A DNA stretch of 9,653 nt from NCBI GenBank assembly GCA_020443005.1, contig JAGRJA010000314.1, positions 1 through 9,653 of the forward strand. The letters run 5' to 3'. The number at the start of each line of letters is the position of its first letter. The first letter of the stretch is position 1. Source of the DNA: Pseudomonadales bacterium. GTDB lineage: Bacteria; Pseudomonadota; Gammaproteobacteria; Pseudomonadales; UBA7239. A program made the translations under genes and the position numbers. The notes below the pieces were generated by a model. That model saw nothing but the letters and a program-made list of their open reading frames with translations. It had not been told where the DNA came from and did not search any database. Of this stretch, positions 1 to 7,167 are shown one piece after another.

Positions 1-10
1 ACAGGGTTAG
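1..10 (+). CDS. rpmJ: 3' end of ribosomal protein L36 (partial)
   Basis: Bases 2–10 read CAG GGT TAG, which is Gln-Gly-stop. L36 of gammaproteobacteria typically ends in Arg-Gln-Gly, and base 1 (A) fits the third position of an Arg codon (CGA or AGA). rpmJ normally lies just upstream of rpsM, so position and sequence agree. Only two codons and the stop are visible, so the call rests mostly on gene order. It would be the last gene of the spc operon. Confidence 0.55.
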
Positions 11-33
11 TGAGTGGTATTTCATCAATTCGC

Positions 34-62
34 TTGATTTTTTTAATCTCTGGGGATAGTAT
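34..62 (+). promoter_or_regulatory. Possible sigma-70 promoter for the alpha operon
   Basis: TTGATT at 34–39 and TAGTAT at 57–62 are separated by 17 bases. Each matches the consensus at four of six positions. A start near 69 would leave a leader of about 46 bases before rpsM. This may conflict with the longer leader proposed in the next entry, because the -10 overlaps the part of the spacer that resembles the E. coli leader RNA. Transcription could also read through from rpmJ, since no terminator is seen between them. Confidence 0.3.
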
Positions 63-117
63 TCTGCGCCTTTTTGTGTGGCATGGTATTCTTAATTATA
101 GTGTGGAGTAGTCAATG
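57..117 (+). promoter_or_regulatory. Candidate S4-binding alpha-operon leader
   Basis: In E. coli, S4 represses its own operon by binding a pseudoknot in the leader that includes the rpsM start site. From memory of that leader, this spacer keeps the same succession of blocks: AGTAT and CTG near 58–66, GCATGG at 81–86, TTAA at 92–95, a Shine-Dalgarno-like GTGGAG at 103–108, then the rpsM start codon at 115. I could not draw convincing paired helices by eye, so the fold is unproven. The operon encodes an S4 of the usual type, so autoregulation is expected. Confidence 0.38.
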
Positions 118-471
118 GCTCGTATAGCCGGTGTGAATATACCTGATAACAAGCATATGGTTGTTTCTCTGACCTATGTTTATGGGATCGGTAAAACAAC
201 AGCAAAGAATATTTGTAAACTGTCTGGTTTTGAAGAATCGGTTAAGGTCGGTGATCTGTCTGAAGATCAACTCGATAAAGTTCGGGCAGAAGTCAGTAAA
301 TTTCTCGTTGAAGGTGATCTCAGGCGTGAAGTCAATATGAATATCAAGCGATTGATGGATCTCGGGGCCTATCGAGGGCTTCGTCATCGACGTAGCCTTC
401 CGGTTCGTGGACAAAGAACCAAGACAAATGCGCGAACACGGAAAGGTCCACCAAAACCGATCAAGCGTTAA
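115..471 (+). CDS. rpsM: 30S ribosomal protein S13
   Basis: S13 lies in the head of the small ribosomal subunit, contacts 5S rRNA and L5 across the subunit bridge, and touches P-site tRNA with its basic tail. The 118-residue product has the same length as E. coli S13. It opens [10 protein letters not shown], carries the helix-hairpin-helix-like stretch [11 protein letters not shown] near residues 23–33, and keeps VEGDLRREV and [16 protein letters not shown] before a basic tail ending KPIKR. The ATG is preceded by GTGGAG at 103–108, six bases away. It is the first gene of the alpha operon, and rpsK follows after 36 bases. Confidence 0.98.
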   Translation: MARIAGVNIPDNKHMVVSLTYVYGIGKTTAKNICKLSGFEESVKVGDLSEDQLDKVRAEVSKFLVEGDLRREVNMNIKRLMDLGAYRGLRHRRSLPVRGQRTKTNARTRKGPPKPIKR

Positions 472-507
472 TTATCAACACATTAAATGAATTTTGAGTG
501 AATACAA

Positions 508-897
508 ATGGCAAAACCGGCAGCGAAAGTCCGCAAAAAAGTTAAAAAAACGGTTGTAGATGGTGTGGCGCATGTTCATGCATCCTTCAACAATACCATT
601 GTGACGATTACCGATCGTCAAGGTAACACCCTGAGTTGGGCTACTTCCGGTGGCTCGGGTTTCAGAGGCTCAAGAAAAAGTACACCCTTTGCTGCGCAGG
701 TCGCTGCAGAGAGAGCGGGTGAAATGGCGAAAGACTATGGTTTGAAAAATCTCGATGTCGAAATTAAAGGTCCTGGTCCTGGTCGTGAGTCTGCTGTTAG
801 AGCATTGCACAATTGTGGTTACAAAATCACAAATATCAACGATGTGACACCCATTCCCCATAATGGTTGTCGTCCGTCTAAAAAACGCAGAGTGTAA
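508..897 (+). CDS. rpsK: 30S ribosomal protein S11
   Basis: S11 sits on the platform of the small subunit and helps form the mRNA exit region with S7 and S18. The 129-residue length equals that of E. coli S11. Diagnostic stretches are [17 protein letters not shown] (about residues 24–40), [31 protein letters not shown], and the C-terminal [16 protein letters not shown]. Ser replaces the Pro seen in E. coli within the PPKKRRV tail. A GAGTG at 496–500 precedes the ATG by seven bases. rpsD begins 12 bases after its stop, as expected for co-translated operon genes. Confidence 0.98.
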   Translation: MAKPAAKVRKKVKKTVVDGVAHVHASFNNTIVTITDRQGNTLSWATSGGSGFRGSRKSTPFAAQVAAERAGEMAKDYGLKNLDVEIKGPGPGRESAVRALHNCGYKITNINDVTPIPHNGCRPSKKRRV

Positions 898-909
898 GAG
901 GTTTTAATT

Positions 910-1530
910 ATGGCAAGGTATCTTGGACCAACATGTAAACTTTCACGACGCGAAGGTACTGATTTGATGCTCAAGAGTGGTGTTAGGGCTCTTGACTCCA
1001 AATGTAAGGCTGATACTGCACCAGGTCAGCACGGTCAACGACCAGGCAGGCTGTCGGATTATGGTATTCAGTTACGGGAAAAACAAAAAGTACGCCGTAT
1101 GTACGGTGTCCTTGAAAAGAAATTTCGGCTTTATTACAAAGAAGCTGCACGCAGAAAAGGCAATACCGGTGAAAACCTGCTTCAATTGCTTGAGTGTCGA
1201 CTTGATAATGTGGTGTATCGTATGGGCTTTGGCTCAACAAGGGCTGAAGCCCGGCAGTTGATATCTCATAAGGGAATTCTTGTGAATGGCGAATGTGTCA
1301 ACATTCCGTCTTATCAGGTTCAGTCGGGTGATGTTGTATCGGTGAGAGAGAAGTCCAAGAAACAGCTGCGGGTTCAATCTGCACTATCGCTGGCAACCCA
1401 GAGAGGTTTGCCAGAGTGGATCGTCGTGGACAGTAACAAGATGGAAGGTCAATTTAAAAATATTCCTGATCGTTCAGATCTGTCCTCTGAAATCAACGAA
1501 AGTTTAATCATTGAGCTTTATTCTCGATAA
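910..1530 (+). CDS. rpsD: 30S ribosomal protein S4, alpha-operon repressor
   Basis: S4 nucleates 16S rRNA folding at the five-way junction and, in E. coli, also represses the alpha operon. The product has 206 residues like E. coli S4 and starts [19 protein letters not shown]. The S4 RNA-binding domain follows around residues 95–155 ([25 protein letters not shown], then [13 protein letters not shown]), and the end is IIELYSR. Cys is present at residues 9 and 31, but residue 12 is Ser, so the full zinc-binding cysteine set of the C+ type is absent; this is a C- form. AGAGG at 897–901 precedes the ATG by eight bases and overlaps the last base of the rpsK stop codon. rpoA begins 31 bases downstream. 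Confidence 0.98.
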   Translation: MARYLGPTCKLSRREGTDLMLKSGVRALDSKCKADTAPGQHGQRPGRLSDYGIQLREKQKVRRMYGVLEKKFRLYYKEAARRKGNTGENLLQLLECRLDNVVYRMGFGSTRAEARQLISHKGILVNGECVNIPSYQVQSGDVVSVREKSKKQLRVQSALSLATQRGLPEWIVVDSNKMEGQFKNIPDRSDLSSEINESLIIELYSR

Positions 1531-1561
1531 GAGATTTGCTCCAAAAGTTGCAGGTATTTCA

Positions 1562-2560
1562 ATGTCCAGTACAGTTAATGAACTCTTGACTCCTCGTCAT
1601 ATCGATGTACAACAGATTAGCCCAACACATGCGAAAGTAACATTAGAACCGCTTGAGCGCGGGTTTGGCCATACACTTGGAAATGCTTTGAGAAGGATTT
1701 TGCTTTCTTCTATGCCAGGTTGTGCGATAACTGAAGTTGAAATTGATGGGGTTCAGCATGAATACAGCGCGATTGAAGGTGTACAGGAAGGGGTTATAGA
1801 AATTCTGTTAAACCTGAAATCTGTAGCCATATCAATGGAAGGGAAAGATCACGCTGTTTTGACGCTGCATAAAACCGGTTCTGGTAGTGTGACAGCTGGA
1901 GATATTCAAACTGAAGGCGATATTAAAATTGCAAATCCCGATCATGTGATTGCTAATATCAATGACAAGGCAAATTTATCCATGCGTCTGACTGTTGAAA
2001 GAGGAAGGGGCTATCAACCTTCTGATCAGCGCTATTTTGATGAAGAAACAAAAGCTATTGGTCGTTTGCAACTTGATGCAACATTTAGTCCTGTCGTTCG
2101 TATTGCTTATTCGGTCGAAAATGCTCGCGTTGAGCAGCGTACGGATCTCGATAAACTGATTTTGGATATGGAGACTAATGGAACCATTGATCCAGAGGAG
2201 GCGATCAGGCGTGCAGCGACGATTCTCCAGCAGCAACTGGCTGTTTTCGTCGATCTGGAAAGCCAGACTGAGTCGCGTCCTGTTAAGGAAGAGGAAGAGC
2301 TTGATCCCGTGTTGCTCCGACCAGTAGATGATCTGGAGCTTACAGTAAGGTCTGCCAATTGTTTGAAAGCGGAAAATATCTATTATATCGGTGACTTGAT
2401 TCAGCGAACGGAAGTTGAGCTTTTGAAAACGCCAAACCTCGGTAAAAAGTCACTGACCGAGATTAAGGATATTCTTGCTTCTCGTGGTTTGTCCCTTGGT
2501 ATGCGTCTGGAAAACTGGCCTCCTGCCAGCCTTCGTACAGACGAAAAAGTCAGTGCGTAG
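1562..2560 (+). CDS. rpoA: DNA-directed RNA polymerase subunit alpha
   Basis: Alpha dimerises through its N-terminal domain to seed assembly of the core enzyme, and its C-terminal domain contacts UP elements and activators. The product is 332 residues, close to E. coli (329). The N-terminal domain has [18 protein letters not shown] and the [12 protein letters not shown] assembly helix with Arg44–Arg45. After a linker near 233–247, the C-terminal domain has [12 protein letters not shown], in which Arg263, Asn266 and Lys269 correspond to the DNA-contacting R265, N268 and K271 of E. coli. The start at 1562 is preferred over an in-frame TTG at 1511. Family homology begins at MSSTVNELL, and AGGT at 1552–1555 lies six bases upstream. 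Confidence 0.98.
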   Translation: MSSTVNELLTPRHIDVQQISPTHAKVTLEPLERGFGHTLGNALRRILLSSMPGCAITEVEIDGVQHEYSAIEGVQEGVIEILLNLKSVAISMEGKDHAVLTLHKTGSGSVTAGDIQTEGDIKIANPDHVIANINDKANLSMRLTVERGRGYQPSDQRYFDEETKAIGRLQLDATFSPVVRIAYSVENARVEQRTDLDKLILDMETNGTIDPEEAIRRAATILQQQLAVFVDLESQTESRPVKEEEELDPVLLRPVDDLELTVRSANCLKAENIYYIGDLIQRTEVELLKTPNLGKKSLTEIKDILASRGLSLGMRLENWPPASLRTDEKVSA

Positions 2561-2605
2561 TGTATAAAGAAACTTGCTGTGATAGCACTTTAAAAGGTAA
2601 AAATT

Positions 2606-3010
2606 ATGCGTCATCGTAACAGTGGGCGGCAGCTCAATCGCAATAGTTCACATAGAAAAGCCATGTTTCGTAACATGACAGTATCTCTTCTTCAGCATGA
2701 GTTGATAAAGACAACATTGCCAAAAGCTAAAGAGTTGCGTCGGTTTGCCGAGCCAATGATCACCTTGGCGAAGAAAGACTCTGTTGCGAATCGTCGACTG
2801 GCTTTTAATCGTTTGAGAGACAAGGAAGCAGTTGGAAAGCTTTTTGCTGAGTTAGGTCCCAGGTATGAAGCGCGCCCTGGTGGTTATGTGCGCATCATGA
2901 AGTGCGGGTTCCGCACAGGAGACAAGGCGCCGATGGCTTTTGTTGAGCTTGTAGACAGGCCTGTTGTCGAGTCTCCTGAAGATAATGAGCCGGAGTCAGC
3001 TGACGAGTAA
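2606..3010 (+). CDS. rplQ: 50S ribosomal protein L17
   Basis: L17 is a large-subunit protein near the peptide exit tunnel. The product has 134 residues against 127 in E. coli. It matches through [61 protein letters not shown] and [21 protein letters not shown]. The last 14 residues form an acidic tail rich in Glu, Asp, Ser and Pro, which accounts for the extra length. AAAAGGT at 2592–2597 lies upstream of the ATG. The gene closes the alpha operon, and an intrinsic terminator begins 20 bases after its stop. Confidence 0.98.
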   Translation: MRHRNSGRQLNRNSSHRKAMFRNMTVSLLQHELIKTTLPKAKELRRFAEPMITLAKKDSVANRRLAFNRLRDKEAVGKLFAELGPRYEARPGGYVRIMKCGFRTGDKAPMAFVELVDRPVVESPEDNEPESADE

Positions 3011-3029
3011 ATAATATTGTATATTAGAG

Positions 3030-3056
3030 CACCGGGTTTTCCCGGTGTTTTTTTTT
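3030..3056 (+). terminator. Rho-independent terminator of the alpha operon
   Basis: The arms CACCGGG (3030–3036) and CCCGGTG (3041–3047) pair perfectly over 7 bp around a TTTT loop. A run of nine T (3048–3056) follows directly. This is a textbook intrinsic terminator just after rplQ and separates the operon from the aminotransferase gene. Confidence 0.95.
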
Positions 3057-3105
3057 GTATTCCACATCTTCAGTTTTTTAAGTGTCTAATTTTGAGGGTT
3101 AATTG

Positions 3106-4287
3106 ATGGCAAACTCTTTCCACCCCCCAGTAAGAACTTTGATGGGCCCCGGTCCATCCGATGTTAACCCGCGCGTGCTTGAGGCAATGTCTCGTCCTAC
3201 TATTGGTCATCTCGATCCTGCTTTTATCGGTTTGATGGATGAGCTCAAGGCCTTAATGCAATATGCATTCAAAACCGAGAATCGGCTGACTTTGCCAATT
3301 TCAGCCCCCGGTTCTGCGGGTATGGAGGCCTGTTTCGTTAATCTGGTTGAACCGGGTGATAAGGTAATTGTTTGCCAAAATGGTGTTTTTGGTGGGCGAA
3401 TGAAAGAGAATGTTGAGCGTTGTGGTGGGCAAGCCATCATGGTGCAGGATGACTGGGGAAGAGCTGTAAGCCTCGAAAAAGTTGAGCAAGCCCTTTTGGA
3501 AAACAAGGATGCAAAAGTGTTGGCATTTGTACATGCTGAAACATCAACAGGAGCATTGTCTGATGCGCAAAAATTATGCAAATTGGCACAGGCGCATAAC
3601 TGCTTGACAATCGTGGATGCTGTAACCTCCTTGGGGGGGGTAGAGGTTGATGTTGATGGTTGGGGTATCGACGCAATATATTCAGGCACCCAGAAATGTT
3701 TATCCTGTACTCCTGGCCTTTCTCCGGTGAGCTTTAGCGAGAAAGCTGTTCATGCTATTTCAAACAGAAAAAGCAAGGTGCAAAGCTGGTTTCTCGATAT
3801 GAATCTTGTCATGGGTTATTGGGGGGAGGGTGCGAAACGCGCATACCATCATACGGCGCCGATTAATGCGCTTTATTGCCTTCATGAAGCACTGGTTATT
3901 TTGGAGGAGGAAGGGCTTGAGAGAGCTTGGGCGAGACATGCCATGAATCACCAGGCACTTGCAGCAGGTATTGAGGCAATGGGCCTAAGCTTTGTTGTGC
4001 CGTCAACTGAGCGACTACCACAGCTTAATGCTGTATCTGTTCCAGAGGGTGTTGATGAAGCTTTGGTGAGAAAGTCCTTGCTTGATAATTACAGTCTGGA
4101 AATTGGTGCCGGGTTGGGGGCGCTTGCTGGCAAGGTGTGGAGAATTGGTCTTATGGGGTTTGCAGCTAACTCAAAGAATGTTCTTATGTGCCTTGGTGCT
4201 CTCGAGGCGACCCTGAGCCATATTGGCGCTGATATTAAAAAAGGTGTTGCTGTAGAGGCAGCGCAAGCTCAATACTTGTCAGAGTGA
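3106..4287 (+). CDS. Class V aminotransferase, alanine/serine–glyoxylate type
   Basis: This is a PLP-dependent, presumably cytosolic enzyme likely to move an amino group from alanine or serine to glyoxylate or pyruvate. The 393 residues match the usual length of the alanine–glyoxylate aminotransferase family. The N terminus has LMGPGPSDVNPRVLEAM and GHLDPAF. A phosphate-binding region PGSAGMEA lies near 68–75, HAETSTG near 143–149, and the cofactor-ring Asp171 is in IVDAVTSLGG. The PLP lysine is Lys197 in SGTQKCLS, and Arg346 in VWRIGLMG fits the substrate-carboxylate arginine. The ATG at 3106 follows GAGGG (3094–3098) by seven bases; an adjacent TTG at 3103 is less likely. Terminators on both sides suggest a single-gene unit. 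Exact substrates cannot be read from sequence. A G8 run lies inside the gene at 3633–3640. Confidence 0.9.
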   Translation: MANSFHPPVRTLMGPGPSDVNPRVLEAMSRPTIGHLDPAFIGLMDELKALMQYAFKTENRLTLPISAPGSAGMEACFVNLVEPGDKVIVCQNGVFGGRMKENVERCGGQAIMVQDDWGRAVSLEKVEQALLENKDAKVLAFVHAETSTGALSDAQKLCKLAQAHNCLTIVDAVTSLGGVEVDVDGWGIDAIYSGTQKCLSCTPGLSPVSFSEKAVHAISNRKSKVQSWFLDMNLVMGYWGEGAKRAYHHTAPINALYCLHEALVILEEEGLERAWARHAMNHQALAAGIEAMGLSFVVPSTERLPQLNAVSVPEGVDEALVRKSLLDNYSLEIGAGLGALAGKVWRIGLMGFAANSKNVLMCLGALEATLSHIGADIKKGVAVEAAQAQYLSE

Positions 4288-4302
4288 ATTTTTCCTACCT
4301 GG

Positions 4303-4342
4303 AAATGCCGACTATAGAAATCAGCTGTAGTCGGCATTTTTT
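4303..4342 (+). terminator. Rho-independent terminator of the aminotransferase gene
   Basis: AAATGCCGACTA (4303–4314) pairs perfectly with TAGTCGGCATTT (4328–4339). Three further pairs, one of them a G·T wobble, narrow the loop to seven bases at 4318–4324. The T run spans 4337–4342. On the reverse strand the hairpin is followed by only three T, so it would be a poor terminator in that direction. Confidence 0.9.
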
Positions 4343-4353
4343 GTTATGGATAA

Positions 4354-4584
4354 TCATTGTTCGTTTTCGGTTGTCAGCTTCCCCACGATTTTTTTAGTAC
4401 GCGAATTTTGGTAGCGGGGGTCGTTGTTCTTCCATTGGTGGTGAAATTCTTCAGTCTTGAACCCGGGGATGCCCGCCTTTATCAGCCTGATCACTGATGC
4501 TGACGAGCAGTCTCTTTGATCCGAAAGGGATTGGCAAAATTTTCTCCTCAGCAACAAAGTATATTTGAGTCTGACGCCTTTCAA
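4354..4584 (-). CDS. Hypothetical small protein, possible ribbon-helix-helix fold
   Basis: This 76-codon reverse-strand frame would start with TTG at 4584 and stop with TGA at 4354. I do not recognise the protein. Its N-terminal half loosely resembles a ribbon-helix-helix DNA-binding pattern: a short strand around VRLKYTL, a helix with LRRKFCQSLSDQ, a polar turn RDCSSA, and a second helix VIRLIKAGI. The C-terminal half is polar and basic. Against it, there is no good Shine-Dalgarno sequence, the start is TTG, no ATG is available in frame before an upstream stop, and no clear terminator follows. If real, it would point away from ugd and converge on the aminotransferase gene. It may equally be a chance frame. 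Confidence 0.25.
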   Translation of the reverse strand: MKGVRLKYTLLLRRKFCQSLSDQRDCSSASVIRLIKAGIPGFKTEEFHHQWKNNDPRYQNSRTKKIVGKLTTENEQ

Positions 4585-4601
4585 GGTGTCATCGAGTTAT
4601 G

Positions 4602-4630
4602 TTGTGCTGTATTGATTAAAACTATAGAAT
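4602..4630 (+). promoter_or_regulatory. Possible sigma-70 promoter for ugd
   Basis: TTGTGC at 4602–4607 and TAGAAT at 4625–4630 are separated by 17 bases. The -10 matches consensus at five of six positions and the -35 at three. The predicted transcript would begin near 4637, leaving a leader of roughly 68 bases before the GTG of ugd. A promoter is expected here because a strong terminator lies upstream. Confidence 0.4.
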
Positions 4631-4704
4631 CGAATGCATTTTTACAGGTTTGAATCTTTAGCCAAGGTTCGCACTTTCACTTCCATAATAAGTAGGGCTT
4701 TTCA

Positions 4705-6051
4705 GTGAAAATAGTTGTTGTAGGTACCGGTTATGTCGGTCTTGTTTCCGGGACTTGTTTTGCAGAAATGGGTAATTCAGTTACTTGTGTTGATATAGAC
4801 CAAAAAAAAATTGATGGTTTGAAGCAGGGCATAATACCTATTTTTGAGCCAGGTCTGGAAGAGCTGGTTTTGAGCAATGTGAAGGCGGGTCGTTTGCACT
4901 TTACCACTTCACTTAAGGATGCTTTGAAAGATTGCAAGGTAATCTTTATCGCCGTAGGAACGCCCACATCAGATGATGGTTCCGCCGATATGCAGTATGT
5001 CTATGGCGTGGCGGCCGAAATTGGTCAACACCTGGATCATTATGCGGTTGTTGTCAGCAAGTCTACAGTGCCTGTCGGAACCTCTGAAAAAGTCAAGTCA
5101 ATAGTGAGCCAGGAATTGGCTAAAAGAAAGAGTGATATCAATTTCGATGTGGCAAGTAATCCTGAGTTTCTGAAAGAAGGTGCCGCAATAAAGGATTTCA
5201 TGAACCCGGATCGAATTGTGATAGGTACCGAAAGTGAACAGGCTCGCTTGCTGCTTCAAGAGCTTTATGCCCCCTTTCATCGGGAACATGATGTCACCTT
5301 GTATATGGGTATCCGGGAGTCGGAGATGTCCAAATATGCGGCTAACGCCATGTTGGCCACCAAAATCTCATTCATCAATGAAATTGCAAGGTTGTGCGAT
5401 GGGCTTGGGGTTGATGTCGAAAGTGTTCGAATCGGAATCGGTTCCGATAAGCGTATAGGCTACCATTTTATCAACCCTGGCCCGGGTTACGGCGGCTCCT
5501 GTTTCCCTAAGGATGTGAAGGCATTGATTCAGCTGGCCAAACAAAATGATATTGATGCAATTGTGTTGCAATCTGTTGATGATCGCAATGAAGAGCAGAA
5601 GAAACGCTTGTTTCAGAAGATGTCGGCTTTTTACGGAGAAGCCCTGAGCGGTAAGGTTATAGCGATCTGGGGGCTTGCATTCAAGCCTGAAACGGATGAT
5701 ATGCGCGAGGCGCCTGCCTTAACGCTGATACATGCACTTATAAAAGCGGGTGCCAGCGTGCGGGCGCATGACCCTATTTCGATGAATGTGACCAGACGAT
5801 CTCTTCCGGCTGAGTGGGTAGAGGAAGGAAAAATCACATTTTTTGACGATCAATATGATGCGTTGGAAGGGGCCGATGCGATGGCGCTGGTTACCGAATG
5901 GAAGCCTTTCTGTAATCCTGATTTTGATAAAATAAAAAACCTGCTTCGGGCACCTGTCATTTTTGATGGTAGGAATCAGTACTCGCCACAGTCCATGGCT
6001 GAGTACGGGTTCAAATATTTTGGTATAGGACGGGGTCTATCCGGGGAGTAG
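4705..6051 (+). CDS. ugd: UDP-glucose 6-dehydrogenase
   Basis: The enzyme oxidises UDP-glucose to UDP-glucuronate with two NAD+ in the cytosol, feeding surface polysaccharide synthesis. The 448-residue length is usual for the bacterial family. The N-terminal Rossmann motif is GTGYVGL (residues 7–13), followed by FIAVGTPT near 81–88 and SKSTVPVGT near 118–126. The substrate loop NPEFLKEG spans 152–159. Catalytic Cys266 sits in GGSCFPKD with Asp270, and Lys210 and Asn214 lie on the central helix. The C-terminal domain keeps GLAFKPETDDMREAP and DGRN. The start is GTG at 4705, because homology begins at MKIVVVGTGYVG and TAGGG at 4693–4697 lies seven bases upstream. An A9 run at 4802–4810 encodes Gln-Lys-Lys near residues 33–35. 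uxs follows after three bases, and its product uses the Ugd product. Confidence 0.96.
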   Translation: MKIVVVGTGYVGLVSGTCFAEMGNSVTCVDIDQKKIDGLKQGIIPIFEPGLEELVLSNVKAGRLHFTTSLKDALKDCKVIFIAVGTPTSDDGSADMQYVYGVAAEIGQHLDHYAVVVSKSTVPVGTSEKVKSIVSQELAKRKSDINFDVASNPEFLKEGAAIKDFMNPDRIVIGTESEQARLLLQELYAPFHREHDVTLYMGIRESEMSKYAANAMLATKISFINEIARLCDGLGVDVESVRIGIGSDKRIGYHFINPGPGYGGSCFPKDVKALIQLAKQNDIDAIVLQSVDDRNEEQKKRLFQKMSAFYGEALSGKVIAIWGLAFKPETDDMREAPALTLIHALIKAGASVRAHDPISMNVTRRSLPAEWVEEGKITFFDDQYDALEGADAMALVTEWKPFCNPDFDKIKNLLRAPVIFDGRNQYSPQSMAEYGFKYFGIGRGLSGE

Positions 6052-6054
6052 TTC

Positions 6055-7017
6055 ATGGATTATTCTTTTCACAAAAGAATTCTTGTTACGGGTGGTGCCG
6101 GTTTTCTGGGTTCTCATCTGTGTGATCGTCTGCTGAAAGAAGGGCATGAAGTTATCTGTGTTGATAATTTTTTTACTGGTACGAAAGAAAATATATTACC
6201 GTTGATGGAAAGTAACCGCTTTGAATGGATAAGGCACGATATCACCGAGCCCCTGATGCTTGAAGTTGACGAAATTTATAACCTGGCATGTCCTGCATCA
6301 CCACCGCATTACCAGCACGACCCGATTCATACAATGAAAACCAGTTTTCTGGGTGCCTACAACATGCTGGGCCTGGCCAAAAGAACAGGGGCCAAGGTTT
6401 TTCAGGCATCAACCAGTGAGTGTTACGGAGACCCGCAGGTTCATCCCCAGCCAGAGTCTTATTGGGGGAATGTAAACCCTATCGGTATCCGCTCCTGTTA
6501 TGACGAAGGCAAGCGTTGTGCCGAAACGCTTTTTTTTGATTATCACCGACAGCATGGTCTGGAGATAAAGGTTGCAAGAATTTTCAATACTTACGGGCCG
6601 AATATGCACCCGAAGGACGGGCGTGTTGTCTCCAACTTTGTAATACAAGCTCTGAAAGGTGAGGACATCACGGTTTATGGCGATGGCCGGCAAACCCGTT
6701 CATTCTGCTATGTTGACGATTTGATTGAAGGCTTTGTTCGTTTGATGAATTCCGACAAGCAGATTACCGGGCCAGTGAACCTCGGAAACCCAGGTGAATT
6801 TACCATGATTGAACTGGCTGAACTGATCATTGAAATGACGGGCAGTTCGTCCAAATTGGTAAATAAGCCTTTACCCCAGGATGACCCAAAACAACGCCGG
6901 CCTGACATCGCGACGGCAAAGCGTGATTTGGGCTGGGAACCCTCTGTTCCCCTGAAAGAAGGTCTGGTTAAAACGATTGCCTATTTTGATGGCCTTGTGA
7001 AAAAGGGGCTTGCCTGA
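6055..7017 (+). CDS. uxs: UDP-glucuronate decarboxylase (UDP-xylose synthase)
   Basis: This is a short-chain dehydrogenase/reductase-family enzyme that converts UDP-glucuronate to UDP-xylose and CO2 through a transient 4-keto intermediate, with bound NAD+. The 320 residues fit bacterial UXS. The nucleotide-binding motif is [10 protein letters not shown] at 13–22. The active-site region is [10 protein letters not shown] at 118–127, with Glu122 as a likely catalytic residue. The diagnostic UXS stretch from Ser135 to Arg154 contains the Tyr149-x-x-x-Lys153 pair in [18 protein letters not shown] and [11 protein letters not shown] follow. It lacks an ArnA-type formyltransferase domain and does not look like a plain UDP-glucose 4-epimerase. 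Its Shine-Dalgarno GGGGAG (6043–6048) lies inside the end of ugd, and the ATG is three bases after the ugd stop. The pair is therefore almost certainly one transcript. Confidence 0.94.
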   Translation: MDYSFHKRILVTGGAGFLGSHLCDRLLKEGHEVICVDNFFTGTKENILPLMESNRFEWIRHDITEPLMLEVDEIYNLACPASPPHYQHDPIHTMKTSFLGAYNMLGLAKRTGAKVFQASTSECYGDPQVHPQPESYWGNVNPIGIRSCYDEGKRCAETLFFDYHRQHGLEIKVARIFNTYGPNMHPKDGRVVSNFVIQALKGEDITVYGDGRQTRSFCYVDDLIEGFVRLMNSDKQITGPVNLGNPGEFTMIELAELIIEMTGSSSKLVNKPLPQDDPKQRRPDIATAKRDLGWEPSVPLKEGLVKTIAYFDGLVKKGLA

Positions 7018-7070
7018 TCAGTTCTTGACGGGTGTGCTGTCTAAGGCTCTTCTGTACCCGCTAAATGTCG

Positions 7071-7085
7071 AGTGATAGAATCACT
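7071..7085. repeat. Short perfect inverted repeat upstream of the wbaP-like gene
   Basis: AGTGAT (7071–7076) and ATCACT (7080–7085) are perfect inverted copies around AGA. The element lies in the spacer between uxs and the phosphoglycosyltransferase gene. It overlaps a -10-like TAGAAT at 7076–7081, for which I see no good -35. It could be an operator or a small hairpin. No T run follows, so it is not an intrinsic terminator. A 12-base palindromic match can also arise by chance. Confidence 0.3.
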
Positions 7086-7167
7086 TAAAACCCATTGTCA
7101 AGTGCATGGCCGTTGAACCTGTGTCTCAGCTATGCGACACCTTGAAATTCTTTCAGGCAAATTGTTT

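Larger units (their letters stand above)
4343..4704. other. Spacer between the aminotransferase gene and ugd
   Basis: No clear forward-strand gene lies in these 362 bases. Forward reading frames such as 4346–4414 (22 codons) and one near 4497 (23 codons) lack a ribosome-binding site and resemble nothing I know. The spacer holds one reverse-strand ORF of uncertain status (4354–4584) and a candidate ugd promoter (4602–4630). About 70 bases of untranslated leader precede ugd, with no riboswitch-like structure that I could recognise. Confidence 0.6.

Noticed and set aside
1511..1561. In-frame TTG extension of rpoA that would overlap the end of rpsD by 20 bases
   Set aside because: The 17 extra residues are not part of the alpha subunit family, whose homology starts at MSSTVNELL; the ATG at 1562 has AGGT six bases upstream.
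3061..3090. TCCACA with 18 bases to TCTAAT as a promoter for the aminotransferase gene
   Set aside because: A start near 3097 would cut through the Shine-Dalgarno sequence at 3094–3098 and leave almost no leader.
3207..3689. A 160-codon reverse-strand frame within the aminotransferase gene
   Set aside because: It lies entirely opposite a well-supported gene and its translation is a low-information Ser/Pro/Thr-rich sequence without family features.
4410..4415. GGTAGC, resembling the core of the ops element used by RfaH in polysaccharide operons
   Set aside because: Only the central six bases match, flanking bases differ from the ops consensus, and it lies upstream of the candidate ugd promoter, so it would not be transcribed from it.
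7028..7060. CGGGT and ACCCG arms as a terminator after uxs
   Set aside because: The arms are only five bases, the loop is over 20 bases, and no T run follows.
7095..7100. TTGTCA as a -35 element for the wbaP-like gene
   Set aside because: No acceptable -10 hexamer is found 16–18 bases downstream.
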